Source of the DNA: Colias croceus
Taxonomy: Eukaryota; Arthropoda; Insecta; Lepidoptera; Pieridae
Direction of reading: 5' to 3'
Length of the DNA stretch: 64,000 bases
Assembly (NCBI RefSeq): GCF_905220415.1
Contig: NC_059568.1
Location: 13,702,001-13,766,000, forward strand
Made by a program: the position numbers and the translations under genes. Below, in pieces: positions 1-9,493 of the stretch. Below the pieces are notes generated by a model. The model did not search any database, was not told the origin of the DNA, and was given only the letters and a program-made list of their open reading frames with translations. The first letter of the stretch is position 1; every line of letters starts with the position of its first letter.

Positions 1-36
1 CGAAGCAATGCGGCTGAAACCGCGGGGCACAGCTAG
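1..36 (+). mobile_element. 3' end of a Helitron-like copy (family B), cut by window edge
   Basis: The window opens inside the GC-rich tail (AAACCGCGGGGCACAGCTAG) that ends the family B copies elsewhere in this window, for example 13066-13254. The copy ends in CTAG followed by T, as expected for a Helitron 3' terminus. The 5' part lies outside the window. Confidence 0.6.
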
Positions 37-180
37 TAAGTTCATTCATAAATAATAAGCTTTATTCAATTTACTGTTATTTTCCTTGAAGATTGTAAAA
101 CAAACACTGTCTATTAAATCTATTCTATCCATTGAATATTCATATGTTAAATCAAAGGCCTTAATATGCTGATTACTTGT

Positions 181-236
181 TTGCGTGTGTGTGTAGGTTG
201 ACACAAGTAAATGAGTGCATGTGTGCAGGTGTGTGT
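181..236. repeat. degenerate (GT)n microsatellite
   Basis: Two short GTGTGTGT runs and several GTGTG clusters occur within about 56 bp, separated by non-repeat bases. This is an interrupted dinucleotide repeat. Confidence 0.6.
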
Positions 237-1570
237 GTCAAAACGAGTGACATTTGACCCCATTGCCAATAACATCAATGAATTATGTATTCTTTCAACT
301 CTCTTCTAGATTATAATTATCCTATAACATTATTGATAATAAATTATATTAATTAGCCAACATGTGCTAATTACTTCGTGATATTACCACAGATAAATTA
401 ATACTATACATATTACTAACGAATTATGTAAACGAACCAAAATATTTGCATAGCAGCTTGCTTCATGTAAATCATATTTCGTAATGCTGTTAATAATAAT
501 TAATGAGATTAATCATTGTGTTGCGCTCTAAACGAAATTGCGTCTATGCTCTTGATTTCAGCTCGTCCAAGGTAAAAATTTTAATTTTACATATTTTTCT
601 TATTATAAATAATACTTTTAGTACATTTACTGTGGTTCTAACACGTGGTAGTAATGAGTAGCACATAGAACCACTTGATATGAGGTGTTCGCGGTATTTT
701 TGGCAAAGAATACAAACTTCAATATAATAATCAGGAAATTAAGCTGCTCCCTCACTTGTTGTGTGTATAAAATATTTTTTTATAATATTTTAAATATAAT
801 ATTATATCTGCAGTACCTATATAAAAATTAACTATATTCTCAGCCGCAGATCACATATCTAATATTATAAAGATCTAATAAATACGTACTGATTTATGAT
901 GTATCATGAATGTAAATTTAATTTGAGATATAGAAAGAGAAACAGAAAAATGACCCATCTAAATTATAACTCACTAATTACGACAGTCCAAAAAAAATGT
1001 GTGCGTGTACTAGTGTACACACGTAAGAAGTGAAACTTATTTATGAACTTATTTTTCAAAAAATAATTTACTATATGCAACTTTACAGAAATACGTCGAA
1101 TCACGCGTGGTAGGAATAAGAAAAAGATGGCGCGTAACGGAAAAATGAAACGCGTAACGAAAAAATGTTACACAAAATTTTTTTCCAACCCCGATAAAGA
1201 AGTTTCACTTCAAAAATTAGTTCGAATTTAACTAACATTATACAACTGGCTACATGAGTTTATAGAGCCTTAATTTAATGATAAATAATTCCATCAAATT
1301 GGAACTTAGCCAAAGTCTAAGAACAGGAAGTTTCAGAAAGATATTCACTTTTTACTACGCCAAAAACAGTTTCAGAATCCAATTGAAATTTCCTGTTAGA
1401 CTGTTATTTTTAAAATAACATTTGGTATGAAAATTAATTTTAGTTCCGAAATAACTTTTAAAAGTGGTAAAGTTAACTCTACTTAACTTGGGTATAATTA
1501 ATTTTTAGGTATTCCCGAACATGTTGATTAATTTTACAGTTATATTTATATTTTATATAGATTCACGTTT

Positions 1571-1616
1571 TTTCGACATATTAAATTCACGTTTTGTAAT
1601 ATTTAATATGTCGAAA
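1571..1616. repeat. perfect 16-bp inverted repeat (hairpin)
   Basis: The arm TTTCGACATATTAAAT (1571-1586) is the exact reverse complement of 1601-1616, with a 14-nt spacer. The spacer repeats the ATTCACGTTTT seen just left of the first arm. It could be a MITE remnant or a structured element; no function is assigned. Confidence 0.7.
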
Positions 1617-1970
1617 GCCTGACCTTGACCTCTTGAATTTTTTCCTTGTACGTTAGATTCTCATAAAATGCATTTTTCATTTTACATTCTTACTTCATTC
1701 TTTTGGTAAGAATGCAAATCAAGCAAAAGTATTCTCTTTTTAATTAAAGTCTTACATTTTAAATTAATTACAGTTTTTTTATTATAATAACATTATGGAT
1801 ATAATATTATGTATGATGAATACTAATATGTAATAACGAGTCAAAAATATCACTTGGTTCTTTTTCTTTTTTTATCAAATACGTAATATTATTATTTATA
1901 AATTAAACATTACTATCATCACAAAAATATCACGGTTTCTCGAACACATTCCGTGTTATTTTCAACGCAA

Positions 1971-2006
1971 AGTTGGCGCGAAAATATTTGTATTTTCGCG
2001 CCAACT
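1971..2006. repeat. perfect 16-bp GC-core hairpin with opposed E2F-like motifs
   Basis: The arm AGTTGGCGCGAAAATA (1971-1986) pairs perfectly with 1991-2006 across a TTTG loop. Each arm carries TTTCGCGC on one strand, which fits the E2F consensus TTTSSCGC, so two inverted sites sit about 12 bp apart. An E-box-like CACGTG follows at about 2125. Regulatory use is only inferred. Confidence 0.6.
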
Positions 2007-2524
2007 ATATTACTATAACATATAAATCAAGAAAGATTGCCTCCTTCTAAAGTCAATTTACGGAGACAGGGAAAATCCGACGACAATTGGAATCACTTTC
2101 GATTTACGCCATTTTCCTGCACGTCACGTGTGTCATCGTTATGTTTATCACGCGTAGTTGCGCGTTATGTTAATTTTATACACAAGACAATGGAGAGATC
2201 TCCATTTAAGTAGTGCATATTGCAATAGCCTATAAAGTTTGCTAGTGTTAAAAATTCGTAATATATTTTCACACAAATTGCAATTTTTATCAAAATGAAT
2301 GATTTAGTTACCTCGTGCATTTAAAAGCTAATATGGCCGATTAAAATTTATATCACTTTTGAATAATTAAGTTTAGAAATACGTTTAATCATTATTAATG
2401 ATAATACAATTTTATTTATTTTATTTTAAATTCTTTATTGTGCTGTCAACATAACAAAAGAAGGTTTTAATGCTATCAATATGACTGGTATGAATATAAA
2501 ATTATAAACGTGTTATTATAAAAG

Positions 2525-2716
2525 TACTAGCTTTTCACCCGCAGCTTCGCCCGCGCAGCCAAAGAAAAACCCGCATAGTTCCCGGGATTTCCGGGATAAA
2601 ACCTATCCCGGGGTAAACCAAATTTCATGCAAATTGGTTCAGTAGTTATGGCGTGGTTGAGTAACAGACAGACAGACAGAGTCACAGAGTTACTTTCGCA
2701 TTTATAATATTAAGTA
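2525..2716 (-). mobile_element. Helitron-like non-autonomous copy (family A)
   Basis: Read on the minus strand it begins with an AATATTATAAATGCGAAAGT-type head followed by a CTGTCTGT repeat. It ends in the hairpin tail GCGGGCGAAGCTGCGGGTG and CTAG. The central 'atcccggaaatccc' block is partly collapsed. Other family A copies are at 9262, 11912, 16491, 19453, 20781, 24076, 40005 and 49361. Confidence 0.7.
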
Positions 2717-3407
2717 TGGACTTATCTTCTTTATAAGGATTTTTTACAACAACTGATTTTTTGAACAAGTTAATCGACCATTTGTGATATAATTTCTTTT
2801 AAACCTCATTTTTATTTCATGAACAAAAATGTCGGCAAAACTTTACTCATTTCATTATGCACGACTAATATTTGAAAATGGGACTAAAATATTGCTCTAA
2901 AAGGGATATCTAAGGACCAATGGACCTCTTGTCATCTGATTTTGAATTGAGCAAATAAAATCAAGCACTATAATATATCCTGACAATATATTTTAATTTG
3001 AATATATTTTATGTAACTGAAAGCACTTTTATAATTTATTTAATAATATAATAGATAAGATTAGGTCATGACTCGACCTCGTTATTTAGTATTTTTTTTA
3101 AATATCAGTACACAAATAAGTTGCAAATAATGTTAAAAATTTCAAAAGGAATCTTCTCAATCTTTGCTTGTGTTTGACTTCGTTCACCGCTAAATAGGCA
3201 TAACGAACCTAGATTTTAATTGATTCTTGGACACATTCTATAAATCAAACTTGGATTTAGTTTAACATTGGCAACGTCTATGAAGAGAGAACTATGATGT
3301 TACCACTAATAGGTATTTGTTTTCAAATTTTTAAGTACAAAAATAGGCTACCCATTTTTCTAGGCTAACCGTTTTCCAGAGTACAAAGTCCATCTAAGAC
3401 TTGTAAT
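2717..3407. other. AT-rich stretch without a recognisable gene
   Basis: I see no gene, RNA or repeat that can be named in this block. Confidence 0.4.
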
Positions 3408-3746
3408 TCAAAGGACCAGCCAATTAGCGTCACTAACAAGCACTTTCCGAGTCAACCAACATGCGATTTGCCATTCCACATAAAGCGAAGAGAAAAGTAT
3501 GTCATTATTTATGCACAAAGCTTTTATCGTGAAGCGGACAAGTTTGACAAAAGGGCAGGTGAAGGCACTTGAAAACAAAGGCGTTTTAACACAGTTTCTT
3601 ACTGCGCCGAGTCTTGGATACGGAAGATTATCTCTTTCTTGACGACGTGAATTTTTAAAAGAACGTTTTAGGCTTTTGAATTTGAGTATTTCATAACTAC
3701 GAAAACGTGGAGTGTTGTGAAGTAATATTTTTGGACGTTTTAACAT
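3408..3746 (-). CDS. orphan ORF, 112 aa, unknown
   Basis: This is an uninterrupted ATG-to-stop frame of 112 codons. The N-terminal third is rich in Lys and Arg (MLKRPKILLHN..., then RRQERDN), and the rest is hydrophobic with five scattered cysteines. I recognise no domain, and no splice sites or promoter obviously frame it. Base composition is slightly less AT-rich than its surroundings, which may simply be why it stays open. It is more likely a chance or decayed frame than a gene, but its length in AT-rich DNA makes it worth recording. Confidence 0.15.
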   Translation of the reverse strand: MLKRPKILLHNTPRFRSYEILKFKSLKRSFKNSRRQERDNLPYPRLGAVRNCVKTPLFSSAFTCPFVKLVRFTIKALCINNDILFSSLYVEWQIACWLTRKVLVSDANWLVL

Positions 3747-4467
3747 TTCTTGTTTATTCTGTGTAATGTTGGAATTCCGCGAAATACGTCATCTTTGTTT
3801 TAAACATTTCTGAACTTTTTTTTTTAATCATTAATCATCGTATATATGCATTTATTTTTAACACACATAACAATAACACTTTATACCTTAAATGTTTACG
3901 TACATACTTTATTGTATTGAATATAAATTTGTAGTGATAGTAGTAAGTCCACAAGTTCTGTGACCGCTCAATAAATCATTAGTAATCGGGCACCGTACAG
4001 CAATGGACTGACATGAGCTGATCATGATGAATGGGAAACTCCCTCTCTAAGTATGAACAATAATTTATATAAAGCCTAACAACGGTATTACAATAAGATA
4101 CTAAAAGCATATAAATAATTAAAAAATAATCTTAATTTACAAAGGGTATAAATCTTTATAAAAAGTTAATTTCGCCGCATCCTTTAGTGTATGAGGCAGA
4201 TGCATTTGACTGGTTCATTGATCAATTTTCTATATGGTTAAGCAGGTAATTAGGCTAAATATCGTGTTCTGGTAGGACTTTGAATTAATAATCTTCATCG
4301 GGAATTTAACTATTCGTGAATTGACCAAATAAAATTGAAATTTCTATCAATTATGGTCTATATAAAGCATATACACAAAAGCCCTTATGATTTCATTAAT
4401 AAAAATATATCTACTGGCTAAAAGGCAAACTCCAAAGTAATAAGTAGCTAGTCAAGTTTACGTAACA
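3747..4467. other. AT-rich stretch, nothing recognised
   Basis: No gene or repeat could be named here. Confidence 0.4.
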
Positions 4468-4953
4468 TTACTTTACGAAACACCGTATCTTTACCAAGTT
4501 CAGAAAACCACCTTGTATGTGGAATGTGTAACAATAAATCGAGTTCCGAATAAATCTTGCAACACATATTTTTGTCCTTGAATTCGAGATTCTTTCATTC
4601 GAATATAGTTGTGACTCTAGCGACGAATTTTGCCAATTTGGGTTGAGTTTTTCGGCACAATGCCAATATAGAAGTGCAGTTCCAACGATCTCCAAAGGTA
4701 GAACATACAGCGGTCTAAAATATTTATGATCGAATATGAATATTTTTGGTGTTCCTGATAAAACAATAGATTCGTTTTTATTTTTAGCTTGTGGTCTAAT
4801 TAAAGAAAATATACCAAATATTAAAAAAGTAGGATTTGTAAACAATTTGAATTGTAATTTGAAATAATAATGCAAATGATAAGATCTGCATGTACCAGAT
4901 AATCTTGCCATCAACAAAAAGGATAAAACATTTACGCCGATCAAATGACCCAT
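4468..4953 (-). CDS. orphan ORF, 161 aa, unknown, weakly membrane-like
   Basis: This is an open frame of 161 codons in DNA where stops are frequent. Two hydrophobic stretches are visible, at about residues 3-16 (LIGVNVLSFLLMA) and 79-95 (RPLYVLPLEIVGTALLYW). The C-terminal half is polar with several cysteines. I tried to read it as a decayed receptor or ABC-transporter exon by checking neighbouring frames over part of its length, but no family motif appeared. It lies about 740 bp from the Tweedle stop codon on the same strand. It could be a chance frame, a pseudogene piece or an exon; I do not assign a function. Confidence 0.2.
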   Translation of the reverse strand: MGHLIGVNVLSFLLMARLSGTCRSYHLHYYFKLQFKLFTNPTFLIFGIFSLIRPQAKNKNESIVLSGTPKIFIFDHKYFRPLYVLPLEIVGTALLYWHCAEKLNPNWQNSSLESQLYSNERISNSRTKICVARFIRNSIYCYTFHIQGGFLNLVKIRCFVK

Positions 4954-5099
4954 TCACCATTCTCCTAACATACCTTTCGAATGCCCATAAATTTTATCTA
5001 TATTGTATTTCGAAAGTATCAAAGCCAATAGTTTTTATGTAATTTGTCTACAGATTACTAAATTATACCAAACTTTGATTACACATATGATCCATTAAA

Positions 5100-5345
5100 G
5101 CTGCTATGAACGGAGCGGTTTGTGCGGAGAGCGGCCGCTCGCTTCGTCATAGTTGCGTAACGTGGCTCGCTTCGATTATAATTAACAATTTTAATATTGT
5201 ATCAAACTAATCGTACGTATGAGAAAGGAGTCTCTCGAACCGCATTGACCGCCCTCGCTCGGACCTGCCTTTCACGACTACTTTCAGAAGTGACGTAACA
5301 TCGGCCCACCCGATCCCCATTAGGTTACAAAAAACAAAATTGCAT
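5100..5345. other. GC-richer patch downstream of the Tweedle gene
   Basis: This patch contains several CpG-rich words (GCGGAGAGCGGCCGCTCG at 5135 and neighbours) and two TGACGTAAC/GTGACGTAAC-like motifs. No ORF, tRNA fold or terminal repeat is evident. It may be an old GC-rich repeat or regulatory DNA. Confidence 0.25.
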
Positions 5346-5352
5346 TACACGT

Positions 5353-5358
5353 TTTATT
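5353..5358 (-). terminator. candidate poly(A) signal AATAAA of the Tweedle gene
   Basis: TTTATT on the plus strand is AATAAA on the minus strand, about 330 bp after the stop codon at 5690. It is followed by a T-rich stretch on the minus strand (around 5325-5345). It fits an ordinary 3' UTR, but the cleavage site is not proven. Confidence 0.45.
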
Positions 5359-5689
5359 ATAAAAAAATAAAAAAGCTATTTATAATACATAAACGTAACA
5401 GTCGCAGTAAAATACTTCGTTGGAACAACATTAACACTGTGCACTAATAACAAGTAAAGATGAATGGCGATGCACATAACTCAGTTATGTCGATGAGAGC
5501 TCGCGTTCGAATATAGGAAGATGACTATGTACAGGCAATTCGATCGTGAGCTGTCGGTGGCGAACAGATAAATCTTTATACAGCCTCGATGAATACGAAG
5601 ACGTCACTATAATGTCTTCAGTTATTTTTCGCTTAGCAATAAATAATTTATCTTGCATCCTACCACCTTACGTAGTCGCCAATTTTAGT

Positions 5690-7498
5690 TTAGTGAAGAG
5701 GTCCAGCAACGTGACCGGGGGGTCCGTATTGCGAGCTGGCTGAGCCACCGTGTCCGGCCGCGCTTTCGTCGACGGCGCTAGCGCCAAAGTCGCCAGAGAT
5801 TTCAGCACCACCGTGTCCGGAGGCACCGCCTTCGAGCACTGAACCACCGCCGATGCCGCTGAGGTCACCGCCGCCAAGAGAGCCACCGTTGATAGAGCCA
5901 CCGCTGATAGATCCACCGCCGATGGAACCGCCGCCAATGAGACCGCCTCCGATAGCGCCACCGCCCAGAGAGCCACCACCGAGAGCACCGTTGATAGCGG
6001 CATCCGATTCCTTTTGGGTCTGGTATTTGATGAAGTAAACTTCTGGTTTTGAGGGTTGAGTGGGAGCCGGGGTGGGGATGACGATGTCGGGTTGTTCTTC
6101 GGGTTTCTTGACGAGAACGTAGACGAGGGTCTTCTCCTCATTCTGGGGTTGGATGGGGATGATGGGAGCCACGGGGGTAGGGGGAGTCGGGGCCTTGATG
6201 AAGATGATCTTGTAGTGCTTCTGGGGAGGAGCGACTGGGGTGATGCGTGGCAGCCTCTGTTCTTGGGGTTCTGGGGGGGGAACGTGGACGTAGATGTGCT
6301 TCTGGACTAGAGGAGCGCCAGAGTAGCCTCCAGCATAGCCGCCGCCGAAACCGGCATCACCAGCGAATCCACCTCCAAGACCGCCTCCGAGTCCACCTCC
6401 GAAACCACTGCTCACACCGCCGGAGCCGAGCGAGATTCCACCGTTAGAGAATCCAGAGTGTCCACCGGAGACTCCTCCGAAAGAGAGACCAGAGTGGCCT
6501 GAGGAAACTCTAATTCCTCCGAGGGAAGGAGCGCCATAGCTGCCTGATGGGGCTGAATGCCTTGATGGAGCGGGGTAGCTGTAGCCCACTGGAGGCTCGG
6601 GGCGCCCGTAGGCGAGTGCCACGCAGGCAAGGATCTGTAACAATAAAAACGATGTGTTAAAATTGTGCACGCTCCAAAAACCAAAAGTGTTTAAATTTGA
6701 AGTATTAAATACATATTTTACTATTTACATAAAAATGTGGACTTTTAGTAATTATAAATTCACGCATTATTGCTTTCGAATTTTTAATGCTAATAACACG
6801 GATATTAATGTACATATTTAATTAATGGTACATTAAAATCTCTTTCGATTTCTAATACAAAGACTCAATTCAATTTATCTTAAGACACATTTTATCGCAT
6901 AATTTCGCTTCGCAAGATGTAAAGAGTAACATAACACGTTTGCAAAAGTACAATTCAGCGGTGTTTGTAAAGGAGATCATATCAAAATAATAATCAGATG
7001 AGCGCGTTATAGTGACGTAACCAAGTTGGCTACTACGCGGTAAACAATTTGAAATGGATCGATTACATAAGATAAGTATTTAGTATTTGGGTCAGAATCG
7101 CACTGTTACATGTTACACTAAATGTGGAATACAAATGAACACTTTTTGCACATAACTGTCTGAATGGAAATCGACTTTTTCCCAAATTGACAAATTTGTT
7201 TATGATTCGGGAATTTTTATTGACTCTGGTTATAATTTTTGTATTAAGAATAAGAAGAAAATTAAGTGAGGTGTAAAAAAATATCCTTAAATTAGGTTGT
7301 GAAGTTCGAGGCTTTCGATTCCCAATATTCCTGGTTCAGCCATTCACAATTTGGCACAGTACTGTCACAACACACTATGCACTAAACACTTCACTGCGAA
7401 ACTTCAATTCTGGAATGGGACAAATAAAAAATCGCTTGTGCCAAATAGAAAAAAGGGGTTGGAAAAACCGCTCGCACACTTACCACGAAAGCGCGCAT
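5690..7498 (-). CDS. Tweedle (DUF243) cuticular protein
   Basis: This is a secreted structural protein of the insect cuticle. It is read as two coding exons: 7498-7484 (ATG CGC GCT TTC GTG, then GTAAGT) and 6634-5690, joined in phase 0 to give 319 residues. The genomic ORF starting at 6670 begins inside the intron, so its first 12 residues are not part of the protein. The join creates a signal peptide, MRAFVILACVALAYG, cut near residue 15. Gly/Ser-rich repeats fill roughly residues 35-115. The DUF243 domain lies at about 117-214 with its four blocks visible: KHIYVHVPP, HYKIIFIKAP, EEKTLVYVLVKKP and KPEVYFIKYQTQKE. A second Gly-rich tail (GGGSIGGGSI type) follows. The conserved Lys and aromatic residues are those thought to allow cross-linking or chitin association. 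No paralogue lies nearby, although Tweedle genes often cluster. Family assignment is firm; the exact member is not. Confidence 0.93.
6635..7483 (-). other. intron 1 of the Tweedle gene
   Basis: It is bounded by GTAAGT after GTG codon 5 (donor at 7483) and by TTGTTACAG before ATC (acceptor at 6635), 849 bp, phase 0. Splitting the signal peptide with a very short first exon is the common arrangement in insect cuticular protein genes. The intron itself is AT-rich, with no repeat I can name. Confidence 0.85.
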
Positions 7499-7613
7499 TT
7501 TGTGCGTGGGCAAACGGTACGACCGTAAAGAGACTTTGGTGCTACGACGAAGTTACACCACTCAGAACAAATCCACTTCTTGGAGATGTTCCTGGCTGTG
7601 TGAGCTTGTGTTA

Positions 7614-7618
7614 ACTGA
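7614..7618 (-). promoter_or_regulatory. arthropod initiator TCAGT (predicted start of transcription)
   Basis: TCAGT on the minus strand, with A at 7616 as the predicted +1, lies 118 bp before the ATG. A TATA-like box is 28-34 bp further upstream, which is the correct spacing. Confidence 0.65.
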
Positions 7619-7643
7619 TGACATTCGCCACACCGACCCGCTC

Positions 7644-7650
7644 TTAAATA
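7644..7650 (-). promoter_or_regulatory. TATA-like box TATTTAA of the Tweedle gene
   Basis: The minus strand reads TATTTAAGAGCGGG here, about -34 to -28 relative to the predicted initiator A at 7616. Together with TCAGT it makes a standard TATA plus Inr core promoter, typical of strongly and briefly expressed cuticle genes. Confidence 0.65.
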
Positions 7651-8612
7651 CCAATGTGCTCATCTCGCCAGAACACTCCATCCCTACGGACATTTCACTC
7701 GGTTACTTGCAACTATCGTCATTATTTAACAAGTATACGGTCCTTTCTTTTCGGCGAGGTCCGTGGCTGGCAAGAGCGCATTCGATTTGCCGCCTTAGCA
7801 TCCAACACTCGCATTTACAACTTATTCTTGATAACGATGTGCGTTACGTACCATAGTCGCTTGAAGAGCTCGTTAATTTATGAAATATTGTATTTTCTAT
7901 ATCGCTTTTAATCGAACGTGAATGTCCTTTTACCTTCAACTGAGATTAGAAGCCTTTTCTTAACAATTTTTTGCAATAACCAATTTTGACATTGATTGTT
8001 GCAGTTTAAGGTTGTCTGCGGTTTTAAAATTTGACTCTATTTTATTTTATAATTATCATGTAAAATAATTTTCATTAACCGACTTCTTTTAATAATAATT
8101 ATTCTTGAAACATACGTGTTATAAAGCTGTCGCTGCCACACTTGCTTTATTTTCTACTTTAAAGGCACATTAATAAACGTGTCGATTATTTTAACACTAA
8201 AGACATTTTTATATTAAATATTATAATGAAAATTAAAAAAAAACACAAGATGACATATCAAATTTTACAATGTAAATAACAAAATACGGTTATTTATTTA
8301 GGTACTTAATTTAAAATCAAATTAGAATTTAATCGTAATAATACTGCGAACTATAACTGTCAAATTTTAACATTTCAAAATACTCTCAAACTGCGCAAAA
8401 TGTGTATTTAGTCACCTTTAGGTACCTATCTTATGGGCTAGATGAGCTAGACAATTGATTAGCTACATAGTTCAGACTTACTATAATATTTGTTCTCTCA
8501 ATACTCATACATATTCAATTGTAATTACAATTAATGATATTCAAGGCCCCATATAAATTGAACAAGAGCTCCTTTAGTACATACAATCAAAACACTGCAT
8601 CTGATACACAAG
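7651..8612. other. upstream region of the Tweedle gene and AT-rich spacer
   Basis: The first 200 bp are less AT-rich and probably hold the proximal promoter, but no named hormone-response element could be picked out with confidence. Beyond about 7900 it is AT-rich with nothing recognised. Confidence 0.35.
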
Positions 8613-8812
8613 TACTAATATTATAAAGCTGAAGAGTTTGTTTATTTGTTTGTTTGAACGCGCTGATCTCAAGAACTACTGGTTCGATTTGAAAAATTCT
8701 TTCGGTGTTGGATAGTCCATTAATCGAGGAAGGCTATAGGGCATAGGCTACATAATATCATCACGCTAAGATCAACAAAACCGGAGTGGGTGAAACCGCA
8801 GAGCGCAGCTAG
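8613..8812 (+). mobile_element. Helitron-like non-autonomous copy (family B)
   Basis: It starts ACTAATATTATAAAGCTGAA, followed by GTTTGTTTGTTTG and GAACGCGCT. The middle carries GAAAAATTCTTTCGGTGTT and ATCGAGGAAGGC, and it ends GCGCAGCTAG plus T. Sister copies are at 13066, 20699, 46382, 48996, 49742, 52315 and 61181. Confidence 0.7.
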
Positions 8813-9261
8813 TTTCAAATAAAAAGGGTTTTATCAAACAAATTTTTTATAAAAAAAGCTTTTCATCATACGATCGTTGACCCGTAATAGCACAAAATGT
8901 TCTCTGTTAAATGTAAAACATTAATTTCTAAGCACCATATATTTCATAAAGACATTTTACAAAAAAATGTTTTGTTAAAAACGTAATTCATAATTGGGTT
9001 AATACATATCAAAGGGACCGGTCGCATGATCTTACGCGAGTCGGAACATCCATCCCGTCGCTCTATGAAAGAGATGGCATAGAGATAGCACGTGTAATAC
9101 ATTTTATTTTTTGAGAAAATTTTTCATTATATAATTTTTTTTTTGCTTAAAAATTTGACATACTTGTAAATTGTAGTTAAGTTTTAACGGGATATATTCA
9201 AATACTTTTGACCACATTTAAAAATTCACTATTTATTAACTAAGTTGCGAGCGGCTAGTAT
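8813..9261. other. spacer, nothing firm
   Basis: It contains one GC-richer patch (about 9014-9090, including two related words around TCTATGAAAGAGATGGCATAGAGATAG) that may be part of an old repeat. No gene is seen. Confidence 0.3.
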
Positions 9262-9493
9262 CCTACTAATAGGTATTATAAATGCGAAAGTTTGTATGGA
9301 TGTATGGATGTATGGATGTTTGTTACTCTTTCACGTAAAAACTACTGAACCGATTACAATGAAATTTAGCACACATATAGAGGGTAACTTGGATTAACAC
9401 ATAGGATAGTTTTTATCCCGGAAATCCCACGGGAACGGGAACTATGCGGGTTTTCCTTTGCAAACGCGGGCGAAGCCGCGGGCGGAAATCTAG
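9262..9493 (+). mobile_element. Helitron-like non-autonomous copy (family A), near complete
   Basis: It begins TCCTACTAAT after an A and ends GCGGGCGGAAATCTAG before a T, matching Helitron insertion between A and T with 5'-TC and CTAG-3'. The head contains four tandem GTATGGAT units. The body has CTACTGAACCGATTACAATG and ATCCCGGAAATCCCACGGGA. Confidence 0.75.

Larger units (their letters stand above)
37..2524. other. AT-rich intergenic stretch
   Basis: No convincing gene is visible. It holds a degenerate GT-rich microsatellite (about 181-236) and two perfect 16-bp hairpins, at 1571-1616 and 1971-2006, annotated separately. Near 1110-1160 there is a short patch with repeated GCGTAACG motifs, possibly an old repeat. 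Nothing else stands out. Confidence 0.5.

Noticed and set aside
561..570. Possible 10-nt microexon between TTTCAG and GTAAAA
   Set aside because: Too short to judge, not a multiple of three, and no neighbouring exons or gene are visible.
5668..6684. Open frames opposite or out of frame with the Tweedle second exon
   Set aside because: They are shadows of the GGN-rich repeat composition. Only the 5690-6634 frame has the DUF243 blocks, signal peptide and splice site.
7351..7911. Plus-strand frames over the Tweedle promoter and first exon
   Set aside because: No start context or family features. They overlap a well-supported promoter on the other strand.
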